Source: an uncultured Collinsella sp.
Lineage (GTDB): Bacteria; Actinomycetota; Coriobacteriia; Coriobacteriales; Coriobacteriaceae
Assembly: GCA_900550825.1 (NCBI GenBank)
Contig: URTZ01000090.1
Coordinates: 1-7,968, forward strand
DNA length: 7,968 nt
Direction: 5' to 3'
Shown: positions 1 through 5,384 of the stretch, in pieces
Position numbering within the stretch: position 1 is the stretch's first letter
Layout: each line of letters begins with the position of its first letter
Notes under the pieces: generated by a model
Told to the model about the DNA's origin: nothing
Databases searched by the model: none
Seen by the model: the letters and a program-made list of their open reading frames with translations, nothing else
Program-made: the position numbers and the translations under genes

Positions 1-1
1 C

Positions 2-490
2 ATCGGCACCTCCCTGCTGGATGCCGGCCACGTAAACTACGCCCGGGACATGATCCAGAAGGCCAAGGACATGGGGGTCACCCTCCTGCTGCCCCAGGAC
101 AATCTGGCCACCCAGGACTTCTCCGCCGATGCCCAGCCGGTTTTGGTGGAGGTGGACCAGTTCCCCGAGAATCTCATGGGGATGGACATTGGTCCCAAAA
201 CCATCGAATCCTTCACCGCCGCCATCCAGGGGGCCGGCACCGTGGTGTGGAACGGGCCCATGGGGGTCTTTGAGTTCCCCGCCTTTGCCAAAGGCACCAA
301 CGCCATCGCCGGCGCCATGGCCCAGCAGAAGGACGCCATCACCATTGTAGGCGGCGGGGACTCCGCCTCCGCCGTGGAGCAGAGCGGCATGGCCGATCAG
401 TTCACCCACATTTCCACCGGCGGCGGTGCTTCCCTGGAATTTTTGGAAGGGCTCACCCTCCCCGGTATCGCTTGTCTGGAAGATAAATAA
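2..490 (+). CDS. pgk: Phosphoglycerate kinase, C-terminal part (5' end outside the window)
   Basis: Phosphoglycerate kinase transfers phosphate from 1,3-bisphosphoglycerate to ADP, giving 3-phosphoglycerate and ATP in cytosolic glycolysis. The frame is open from base 2 to a TAA at 488-490 and gives 162 residues, about the last 40% of a family that is usually near 395 residues. It belongs to the nucleotide-binding C-terminal domain: the motifs seen in order are MGMDIGPKT, VVWNGPMGVFE, IVGGGDSASAV and ISTGGGASLEF, followed by a PGIACLEDK tail. GGGDS and STGGGAS are the glycine-rich phosphate-binding segments. tpiA begins 17 bp after the stop, a spacing and order common in gap-pgk-tpiA operons. 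Base use (frequent GGG, CGG and CCC runs) matches the first part of tpiA but not gpmI and later genes, so this fragment probably comes from a different, clostridium-like genome. The identity is very secure; only the truncation and the source are in question. Confidence 0.96.
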   Translation: MGTSLLDAGHVNYARDMIQKAKDMGVTLLLPQDNLATQDFSADAQPVLVEVDQFPENLMGMDIGPKTIESFTAAIQGAGTVVWNGPMGVFEFPAFAKGTNAIAGAMAQQKDAITIVGGGDSASAVEQSGMADQFTHISTGGGASLEFLEGLTLPGIACLEDK

Positions 491-507
491 CCGGGGGCGA
501 GGCGCAG

Positions 508-1278
508 ATGAACAGAAAATATCGCAAAACCATCGTCGCTGGCAACTGGAAGATGCACAAAACCGCCACGGAGACCAAGCTCTTTGCCGAGCGTCTCAAA
601 GGGGCCCTGCCCCGGGTGAAGCGGTGTAGCATCGTCCTGTGCGTCCCCTATGTGGATATCCCTGCCGCCGTAAAGATCCTCAAGGACAGCCGGGTGGCCG
701 TGGGCGCCCAGAACCTCCACTGGGAAACCAGCGGCCCCTACACGGGGGAAGTCTCCGCCGCCATGCTGGCCGACCTGGATGTCAAATACGTCATCATCGG
801 CCACAGCGAACGCCGGGCCCTGTTTGGGGAGACCGACCTCACCATCAACAAAAAACTCCACGCCGCCCTGGACGCAGGCCTGCGCCCCATCCTGTGCGTG
901 GGGGAGGACCTGGAGCAGCGGGAGCTGGGCATCACCATGGAGCTCATCGCTCTGCAGGTGAAGTCCGCTCTGGCCGGCGTACCGGCGGAAAAGGTCCGCA
1001 AGTGCGTCATCGCCTATGAGCCCATCTGGGCCATTGGCACCGGCAAGACCGCTACCGCCGAGGATGCTCAGGAGGTCTGCGGCGCTATCCGTGAGACCCT
1101 CAAGGAGATGTTCGGCGAGGAGCTCGCTAACGGCATCCGCGTTCTCTATGGTGGCTCTGCCAAGCCCGGCAACATCGCTGAGCTCGTCGCCAAGCCCGAC
1201 GTTGACGGCGCCCTCGTGGGCGGCGCTTCGCTCAAGGCTGCCGACTTCGCCTCTATGGTCGTCAAGGCAGGCGAGTAG
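508..1278 (+). CDS. tpiA: Triosephosphate isomerase, apparently a chimera of two sources
   Basis: TpiA interconverts dihydroxyacetone phosphate and glyceraldehyde 3-phosphate in the cytosol. The product is 256 residues, normal for the family. Visible landmarks are GNWKM with Lys15, IIGHSERR with catalytic His99, AYEPIWAIGTGKTAT with catalytic Glu171 and loop 6, YGGSAKPGN (214-222) and GALVGGAS (234-241), which bind phosphate. The ATG at 508 is preceded by a modest GAGG (499-502) and gives the expected N-terminus. The codon style changes inside the gene. Codons up to Glu161 include 7 AAA, 4 GAA, 4 GGG and 5 CGG; after about codon 182 all six Lys are AAG, all eight Glu are GAG, there is no GGG or CGG, and GCT becomes a major Ala codon. 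The switch lies between about 991 and 1050. The predicted protein may be catalytically plausible but may not exist in any cell if the join is an assembly artefact. It sits 5 bp before gpmI. Confidence 0.95.
   Translation: MNRKYRKTIVAGNWKMHKTATETKLFAERLKGALPRVKRCSIVLCVPYVDIPAAVKILKDSRVAVGAQNLHWETSGPYTGEVSAAMLADLDVKYVIIGHSERRALFGETDLTINKKLHAALDAGLRPILCVGEDLEQRELGITMELIALQVKSALAGVPAEKVRKCVIAYEPIWAIGTGKTATAEDAQEVCGAIRETLKEMFGEELANGIRVLYGGSAKPGNIAELVAKPDVDGALVGGASLKAADFASMVVKAGE
991..1050. other. Probable junction between two genomes within tpiA
   Basis: The last codon typical of the left part is GAA at 988-990; the first clear run of right-style codons starts with GCT at 1051. The 60 bp between encode the segment containing the catalytic Glu171 and loop 6, the best conserved stretch of the family, so two unrelated bacteria could share near-identical DNA here. 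That is what an assembler needs to join two contigs in frame, and also what homologous recombination would need. No repeat, transposase, integrase or attachment-site-like sequence is visible at the join. The exact breakpoint cannot be placed from the sequence alone. Confidence 0.75.
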
Positions 1279-1283
1279 GACAT

Positions 1284-2837
1284 ATGGCACAGCGTCATCT
1301 CCCTGCACTCCTGATTATCATGGACGGCTGCGGCCTGGCTCCGGCCGATGGCGAGAACGCCGTCGCCGCTGCCAAGACGCCCTTCCTTGATAGCCTGTAC
1401 GTGAAGTACCCCCACACCACGCTCGGTGCTTCGGGCGAGGACGTGGGCCTTCCCGACGGCCAGATGGGCAACTCCGAGGTGGGTCACCTCAACATCGGTG
1501 CCGGCCGCATCGTGTTCCAGGAGCTTTCGCGCATCAACAATGCCATCAAGGACGGCTCCATCGCCAAGAACGAGGTTTTCGTCAAGGCTATGGACGATGT
1601 CAAGGCCGAGGGCAAGACCCTTCACCTTATGGGCCTTATGAGCCCTGGCGGCGTTCACTCCCACATGAACCACGTCGAGGCTCTGGTCAAGATGGCTGCC
1701 GAGCACGGTGTCAAGACCGTTCGCGTCCACGCCTTCATGGATGGCCGCGACGTTGACCCGCAGTCCGGCGCTGGCTACATGAGTGAGTTCTGCGCCTTCC
1801 TGGCTAAGATCTCCGAGGAGACCGGTTGCGACGCTCGCGTTGCCACCGTCTCGGGCCGTTATTGGGCCATGGACCGCGATAATCGTTGGGAGCGCATCCA
1901 GCGCGCCTACGACGTCATGGTCAACGCGTCCGATGCTGATACCGACCCCGTTGCCGGTATCAAGGCCTACTACGAGAAGGACCCGCGCGGCGACGAGTTC
2001 GTCGAGCCCTTCGCTGCCCACAACGAGGGCATCCACGAGGGCGACGCGGCCATCTTCTTCAACTTCCGTCCCGACCGCGCTCGTCAGATGACCCGCGTGT
2101 TCACGGACAAGGAGTTCGACGGCTTTGAGCGCGAGCAGATCAAGCTTTCGCACTTTGTGACGATGACCGAGTACGATCCGACGTTTGACGTCGAGGTCGC
2201 CTTCCCCAAGACGTTCCCCGAGAACGTCCTGGCCGACGTTATCGCCGCCAACGGCCTGAAGCAGCTGCACACCGCCGAGACCGAGAAGTACGCCCACGTG
2301 ACGTTCTTCCTCAACGGCGGCATCGAGGAGCCCAAGGAGGGCGAGGAGCGCGTGCTCGTCGCTTCCCCCAAGGTCGCTACCTACGATCTGCAGCCTGAGA
2401 TGAGCGCTCCCGAGGTTACCGAGAAGCTCGTCGCCGCTATTAACGAGGACCGCGCTGATTTCTACATCGTGAACTTCGCGAACTGCGACATGGTTGGTCA
2501 CACCGGTGTCTTCGACGCCGCCGTTAAGGCCGTCGAGGCTGTTGACGATGCCTTGTCCAAGGTTGTCCCGGCGATTCTCGCCAAGGGTGGCTTTGCGCTG
2601 ATCACCGCCGACCACGGCAACGCCGACCACATGTTTGACGTTGCTTCCGACGGTTCCAAGCATCCGTTCACGGCTCACACCACCAACCGTGTGCCGTTCA
2701 TCATCGTTGATGAGAAGGCCAAGCTCACCGGTATCGAGGACGGCCGTCTTTCCGATATCGCTCCGACCATGCTCACCATGGCTGGTATTGAGCCTTCCGC
2801 CGAGATGACGGGCCGCGTGCTCGCCACCGAGGCCTAA
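1284..2837 (+). CDS. gpmI: 2,3-bisphosphoglycerate-independent phosphoglycerate mutase
   Basis: GpmI converts 3-phosphoglycerate to 2-phosphoglycerate in the cytosol through a phosphoserine intermediate and normally needs two metal ions, usually manganese. The product has 517 residues, close to the usual ~510. Alkaline-phosphatase-superfamily metal-site motifs are all present: LIIMDGCG (Asp14), QMGNSEVGHLN with the nucleophile Ser64, NCDMVGHTG (Asp402, His406), TADHGNADHM (Asp443, His444) and FTAHTTNRVPF (His465). The middle phosphotransferase-binding part includes VHSHMNH, FMDGRDVDP and SGRYWAMDRDNRW, all family hallmarks. The start follows the tpiA stop by 5 bp; an AGGA at 1277-1280 overlaps that stop and is rather close, so translational coupling is likely. 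I read no AAA, GAA, GGG or CGG codon in the whole gene, in sharp contrast to the first part of tpiA. An intrinsic terminator follows 27 bp after the stop. Confidence 0.97.
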   Translation: MAQRHLPALLIIMDGCGLAPADGENAVAAAKTPFLDSLYVKYPHTTLGASGEDVGLPDGQMGNSEVGHLNIGAGRIVFQELSRINNAIKDGSIAKNEVFVKAMDDVKAEGKTLHLMGLMSPGGVHSHMNHVEALVKMAAEHGVKTVRVHAFMDGRDVDPQSGAGYMSEFCAFLAKISEETGCDARVATVSGRYWAMDRDNRWERIQRAYDVMVNASDADTDPVAGIKAYYEKDPRGDEFVEPFAAHNEGIHEGDAAIFFNFRPDRARQMTRVFTDKEFDGFEREQIKLSHFVTMTEYDPTFDVEVAFPKTFPENVLADVIAANGLKQLHTAETEKYAHVTFFLNGGIEEPKEGEERVLVASPKVATYDLQPEMSAPEVTEKLVAAINEDRADFYIVNFANCDMVGHTGVFDAAVKAVEAVDDALSKVVPAILAKGGFALITADHGNADHMFDVASDGSKHPFTAHTTNRVPFIIVDEKAKLTGIEDGRLSDIAPTMLTMAGIEPSAEMTGRVLATEA

Positions 2838-2838
2838 G

Positions 2839-2859
2839 AGAAAACAAATACCGTTTTCT
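2839..2859 (+). repeat. Small inverted repeat after gpmI
   Basis: AGAAAAC (2839-2845) and GTTTTCT (2853-2859) are perfect inverted repeats around a 7-nt loop, just after the gpmI stop and before the stronger terminator stem. The stem is AT-rich and weak, so it is at most an accessory RNA hairpin protecting the 3' end. Confidence 0.35.
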
Positions 2860-2864
2860 AGCAA

Positions 2865-2897
2865 GGGGGTTGTCCACAATCGGACAATCCCCTTTTT
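2865..2897 (+). terminator. Intrinsic terminator of the glycolytic genes
   Basis: GGGGGTTGTCC (2865-2875) pairs with GGACAATCCCC (2882-2892) to form an 11-bp stem with one G-U pair and a 6-nt loop, followed directly by TTTTT (2893-2897). This is a classic Rho-independent terminator and ends the gpmI transcript, so secG is probably transcribed separately. Confidence 0.9.
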
Positions 2898-2956
2898 GGT
2901 ATTTCTGCCATTTCCGCCCCGTCCCCGAGTGGCAGGTAGGGGAGAACGGGGGATTG

Positions 2957-2965
2957 TGGTACAGT
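2957..2965 (+). promoter_or_regulatory. Possible extended -10 promoter for secG
   Basis: TGG followed by TACAGT (2960-2965) fits the extended -10 pattern TGN-TANNNT. No convincing -35 box is seen at the usual distance. The position, between the gpmI terminator and the secG start, makes sense: transcription would begin near 2972 and leave a leader of about 30 nt. Confidence 0.35.
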
Positions 2966-2988
2966 ACTGGAGTTTGAATTGTTCTATT

Positions 2989-2994
2989 AAGGAG
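2989..2994 (+). promoter_or_regulatory. Ribosome binding site of secG
   Basis: AAGGAG lies 7 nt before the ATG at 3002 and is a strong Shine-Dalgarno sequence. It fixes the start of this small gene. Confidence 0.85.
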
Positions 2995-3001
2995 CTTATC
3001 T

Positions 3002-3256
3002 ATGGGTCCGTTCCAGATTTTTCTGTTTGTCGTTTGGGCTGTCTCTGCCGTGGCGCTGACGATTCTCGTCCTGATGCATTCCGGTAAGGGCACCGGCGTT
3101 TCGGATATGATCGCTAGCTCGCTGTATAACTCCAGCTCTGCCACGGGCGTCATGGAGCAGAACCTCGATCGCCTGACGGTAATTATGGCCGTCGTTTTTG
3201 CCGTGTGCGTCGTCCTGTGCATGTTCTTCTTCCCGCAGGGCATCGTCGGCTTCTAA
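3002..3256 (+). CDS. secG: Preprotein translocase subunit SecG
   Basis: SecG is a small integral membrane subunit that associates with SecY and SecE and helps SecA-driven protein export. The product is 84 residues with the expected topology of two membrane helices: roughly residues 3-25 (IFLFVVWAVSAVALTILVLM) and 59-80 (a Val/Ala/Phe-rich stretch ending in FFFPQG). Between them is the conserved cytoplasmic loop with HSGKGTGVSDMIASSLYNSS, matching the HSGKGxGxSD signature, and then MEQNLDRLTVIMA, where many SecG proteins have an xxxLxRxT motif. The start is set by a strong AAGGAG. Terminators on both sides (2865-2897 and 3280-3310) suggest a one-gene transcript. The position after gpmI recalls the gap-pgk-tpiA-secG order of many Gram-positive bacteria. 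Confidence 0.93.
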   Translation: MGPFQIFLFVVWAVSAVALTILVLMHSGKGTGVSDMIASSLYNSSSATGVMEQNLDRLTVIMAVVFAVCVVLCMFFFPQGIVGF

Positions 3257-3279
3257 GCACGAGCCGCATAAAATAATTG

Positions 3280-3310
3280 AAAAGGGTTCCGCAAGTGCGG
3301 GATCCTTTTT
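3280..3310 (+). terminator. Intrinsic terminator of secG
   Basis: A 13-bp stem forms between 3280-3292 (AAAAGGGTTCCGC) and 3297-3309 (GCGGGATCCTTTT) with a 4-nt AAGT loop and two G-U pairs, and the 3' arm runs into a T tract at 3306-3310. The A-rich 5' arm mirrors the T tract, so it might also work, less strongly, on the opposite strand. Confidence 0.9.
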
Positions 3311-3312
3311 GT

Positions 3313-3326
3313 TTACAAATTTGTAA
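3313..3326. promoter_or_regulatory. Perfect 14-bp palindrome, possible operator
   Basis: TTACAAATTTGTAA is a perfect palindrome, with a centre between 3319 and 3320, located directly after the secG terminator T tract. Symmetric AT-rich sites of this length are typical for dimeric repressors such as those of the MarR, TetR or GntR types, but no regulator gene is in the window. TTTACA at 3312-3317 also resembles a -35 box. It lies about 225 bp before the oppA-type start. Confidence 0.35.
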
Positions 3327-3371
3327 CAGAGTCAAAATATCCCCACATACTTCGCCCAACTAAAGAAATTC

Positions 3372-3412
3372 TTGACCGTTGACCGGAATTAGCCCCAAAT
3401 CGTGCATAAAAT
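3372..3412 (+). promoter_or_regulatory. Candidate promoter region of the peptide importer
   Basis: Two tandem TTGACCG heptamers (3372-3378 and 3379-3385) each carry a -35-like TTGACC, and TAAAAT (3407-3412) matches the -10 consensus at five of six positions. The spacer from the nearer TTGACC is 22 bp, too long for an optimal sigma-70 promoter, so either the -10 works with an activator or the real pairing is different. Transcription would begin near 3419, giving a leader of about 130 nt. Confidence 0.35.
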
Positions 3413-3427
3413 GCGCTACTGTATTGC

Positions 3428-3478
3428 GAAACGTTGGTCCGTTGTGCATAACCAGCCATAGCGACGGGCGACGTTTTT
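3428..3478 (+). promoter_or_regulatory. Leader hairpin ending in a T tract, possible attenuator
   Basis: AAACGTTG (3429-3436) pairs with CGACGTTT (3469-3476), and inside it CCGT (3439-3442) pairs with ACGG (3464-3467); G-U pairs can extend both. The 3' arm leads into TTTTT at 3474-3478. The structure lies between the candidate promoter and the oppA-type start, where it could act as an attenuator or a structured leader. The stem is imperfect and the T tract partly lies in the stem, so this is tentative; it matches no riboswitch class I recognise. Confidence 0.3.
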
Positions 3479-3540
3479 ATGGTTCTGATCGGATTGTCTC
3501 GACATGTTTCCGACTGAACATTTCTTTGTCCTATCTCATA

Positions 3541-3546
3541 AGGAGG
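3541..3546 (+). promoter_or_regulatory. Ribosome binding site that fixes the oppA-type start
   Basis: AGGAGG lies 5 nt before the ATG at 3552. A longer in-frame start at 3504 would place this strong site inside the gene and add 16 residues ahead of the signal peptide, and the ATG at 3547 is out of frame and too close, so 3552 is chosen. Confidence 0.85.
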
Positions 3547-3551
3547 ATGGC

Positions 3552-5228
3552 ATGGCTGATTCTATGTTCCACCAGCCCGTTATGGGTCGTCGCGCCTTCG
3601 TTGGCGGTACCCTTGCTGCGAGCTCCATGGCTTTTCTTGCCGCATGCGGCAAGAAGGGTGGCGACGCTTCCGGTTCTGAGTCCGGTTCGACGCTGAACTT
3701 CTACATCAACAACCCGGTCTGCATCGACCCCTACAACGTCCAGGAGGACCAGGGCACTCAGGTCGAGTACCAGCTCTTTGACGCTCTGACCTCTTACGAC
3801 GCCGAGAAGGGCGAGATCGTTCCGCTGGCTTGCGAGTCCTTTGAGTCCAATGACGACGCCACCGAGTTTACCTTCAAGATCAAGAAGGCCAAGTTCCACA
3901 ACGGTGACGACGTTACCTCCAAGTCCTTCAAGCTCGGTTGGGAGCGTCTGGTCAACACCAAGTCGGCCATCGCTACCGAGTACGGCCCTTCCGAGGTCTC
4001 CTATCACCTTTCCATGGTCGAGGGTTATGACGACCTGCTTGCCGGTAACGCTACCGAGCTCAGCGGTGTTACGTGCCCCGACGATGAGACCCTCGTCGTC
4101 AAGCTGTCTTCCGCTTACGCTGACTTCCCCTTCGTCGCCTCTCATCCGGCTCTGGCCCCGGTTCCCGAGTGCGCCGAGTCCGATGTCAAGAGCTTCTATC
4201 TTGCCCCGGTCGGTAACGGCCCGTTCATGATGGACGGCAAGTGGGAGGATGGCCAGGAGATCAACGTCAAGAAGTTCGACGATTACTATGGCGACAAGGC
4301 CAAGATCGATGGCATCCACTTCCAGGTCATCAAGGACATGGAGACCGCTTACAAGGAGTTCCAGGCCGGTAACCTCGATGTCTGCGACGTTCCCGTCGCT
4401 CAGATCGATGCCGCCAAGAAGGATCGCGGCGTGTCCAAGGACGGCTACACCATGGGTGACGGCGAGCGCATGCTGCTCGGCGCCGAGCCTTCCACGTACT
4501 ATCTGACCTGCAACACCACGGCCGAGCCGTTCAACAACGCCGACCTGCGTAGGGGCATCTCCCTGGCCATCAACCGTGAGGCCATCTGCAAGACCATCTA
4601 CAAGGGTACCCGTACCCCCGCCGACGGCATTGTTCCTCCGGGCATCGATGGCTACAAGGAGGGCGCATGGGAGTTCTGCGCCTACGATGTCGACAAGGCT
4701 AACGAGTACCTCGACAAGGTTGCTCCCGCTGGCGCTAACGGCGATCGTGGCATTAGCGTGACCCTGTCCTACAACCAGGACGGCGGTCACAAGGAGATCA
4801 TGGAGTCCATCATCGGTGACCTCGCCAAGGTTGGCGTTACCGCTGTCTCCGATACCCCTGAGTGGTCTGCCCTGCTCGAGCAGTATCAGAACTTTAACTA
4901 TCAGTTCGGTCGTCTGGGTTGGATTGCCGACTACCCGATCATGGACAACTTCCTGTATCCGCTGTTCCACTCCGACTCCCTCGGTGGCGACAACCGCTCC
5001 GGTTACAACAACCCCGAGTTCGACGCCAAGGTCGACGAGGCTCGTACTATTGTTGACGACGAGGAGCGCGTCGCTAAGATGCAGGAGGCCGACGCAATGG
5101 TCGCTGCCGACTGCCCGGTCATCCCGATTATGTTCTACACGCACACCATCGCCGGCTCCGATCGCATTAAGCACCTCTATGTCGATCCGCAGAAGCACGC
5201 CGATCTGGGTACCGTTGAGCTCGCCTAA
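3552..5228 (+). CDS. oppA: Peptide ABC importer substrate-binding lipoprotein (SBP family 5)
   Basis: This is the extracytoplasmic receptor of a peptide importer: it would bind oligopeptides or dipeptides and deliver them to the permease pair encoded downstream. From the ATG at 3552 the product has 558 residues. The N-terminus carries GRRAFVGG (12-19), a hydrophobic segment, and the lipobox FLAAC with Cys32, so it is a predicted lipoprotein whose twin arginines suggest Tat export. After a Gly/Ser-rich linker (33-46), the family 5 fold starts with LNFYINNP and DPYNVQEDQGTQVEYQLFD; the KFHNGDDVTSKSFKLGWERL block and LRRGISLAINREAICKTI are typical of OppA/DppA proteins. Length is usual for the family. 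The spacer after the gene holds hairpins that may leave this receptor more abundant than the permeases. Substrate specificity cannot be told from sequence; nickel or other ligands are possible for family 5, but the neighbours and length favour peptides. Confidence 0.9.
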   Translation: MADSMFHQPVMGRRAFVGGTLAASSMAFLAACGKKGGDASGSESGSTLNFYINNPVCIDPYNVQEDQGTQVEYQLFDALTSYDAEKGEIVPLACESFESNDDATEFTFKIKKAKFHNGDDVTSKSFKLGWERLVNTKSAIATEYGPSEVSYHLSMVEGYDDLLAGNATELSGVTCPDDETLVVKLSSAYADFPFVASHPALAPVPECAESDVKSFYLAPVGNGPFMMDGKWEDGQEINVKKFDDYYGDKAKIDGIHFQVIKDMETAYKEFQAGNLDVCDVPVAQIDAAKKDRGVSKDGYTMGDGERMLLGAEPSTYYLTCNTTAEPFNNADLRRGISLAINREAICKTIYKGTRTPADGIVPPGIDGYKEGAWEFCAYDVDKANEYLDKVAPAGANGDRGISVTLSYNQDGGHKEIMESIIGDLAKVGVTAVSDTPEWSALLEQYQNFNYQFGRLGWIADYPIMDNFLYPLFHSDSLGGDNRSGYNNPEFDAKVDEARTIVDDEERVAKMQEADAMVAADCPVIPIMFYTHTIAGSDRIKHLYVDPQKHADLGTVELA

Positions 5229-5241
5229 GAGTTTGCAGCTT

Positions 5242-5275
5242 CCGTGAGGGTCAAGTATTTACGTAGACCTCATGG
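5242..5275 (+). repeat. Hairpin after the oppA-type gene
   Basis: CCGTGAGGGTC (5242-5252) pairs with GACCTCATGG (5266-5275): ten base pairs including one G-U, with a single bulged G and a 13-nt loop. No T tract follows, so it looks more like an mRNA-stabilising stem than a terminator. Confidence 0.45.
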
Positions 5276-5283
5276 GAAACATA

Positions 5284-5310
5284 CAGTTCTCCCTAACCTG
5301 GGGTAAACTG
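5284..5310 (+). repeat. Second small hairpin in the oppA-oppB spacer
   Basis: CAGTT (5284-5288) pairs with AACTG (5306-5310), and inside it CCC (5291-5293) pairs with GGG (5301-5303) across a small internal loop. The stem is weak. TAAACT at 5304-5309 could alternatively be a -10 box for an internal promoter, but no good -35 is seen. Confidence 0.25.
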
Positions 5311-5324
5311 GCTGATGGTAATTT

Positions 5325-5354
5325 TGGGATGCCGGTCTGGCGATCGGCATCCCA
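5325..5354 (+). terminator. Strong stem between oppA and oppB, possible partial terminator
   Basis: A 13-bp stem forms between 5325-5337 (TGGGATGCCGGTC) and 5342-5354 (GATCGGCATCCCA) with a 4-nt TGGC loop and one G-U pair. It is followed only by ATTTAGG, a poor T tract, so termination would be incomplete. Such stems after a binding-protein gene are known to cut read-through or block exonucleases, giving more receptor than permease. Confidence 0.55.
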
Positions 5355-5384
5355 TTTAGGTTAATCCCTAGATAGGGGAGTGGT

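Larger units (their letters stand above)
3257..3551 (+). other. 295-bp gene-free region between secG and the oppA-type gene
   Basis: The region contains the secG terminator, the 14-bp palindrome, a tandem TTGACCG pair (3372-3385), a TAAAAT -10-like box (3407-3412), two copies of GTGCATAA (3402-3409 and 3444-3451), a long hairpin (3428-3477) that ends in TTTTT, and a strong ribosome binding site. It is more AT-rich than the flanking genes. I see no coding capacity with the expected codon use; it is best read as the control region and leader of the peptide importer. Confidence 0.7.

Noticed and set aside
1..1278. Horizontal transfer of the left part by a mobile element
   Set aside because: No transposase, integrase, inverted repeat or tRNA attachment site is visible, and the break lies within a housekeeping gene at its most conserved motif, which favours an assembly join.
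397..1308. 303-codon open frame on the minus strand opposite tpiA
   Set aside because: It is a shadow of tpiA and crosses the proposed join, so it cannot be a conserved gene of either source.
1146..2879. 577-codon open frame on the minus strand opposite gpmI
   Set aside because: It lies opposite a gene with all catalytic motifs intact; the biased codon use of gpmI removes stop codons from the opposite strand. Its translation has no recognisable domain and there is no ribosome binding site context.
2773..3243. 156-codon open frame on the minus strand over the gpmI end, terminator and secG
   Set aside because: It runs through the gpmI terminator and the full secG gene, and its translation shows no family motif.
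3504..3551. Longer start for the oppA-type protein at 3504
   Set aside because: The added 16 residues precede a normal signal peptide, the strong AGGAGG at 3541-3546 would lie inside the gene, and 3552 is spaced correctly from it.
3531..5198. 555-codon open frame on the minus strand opposite the oppA-type gene
   Set aside because: Same codon-bias shadow: low-complexity Val/Gly/Leu-rich translation with no known motif, lying opposite a clear SBP family 5 gene.
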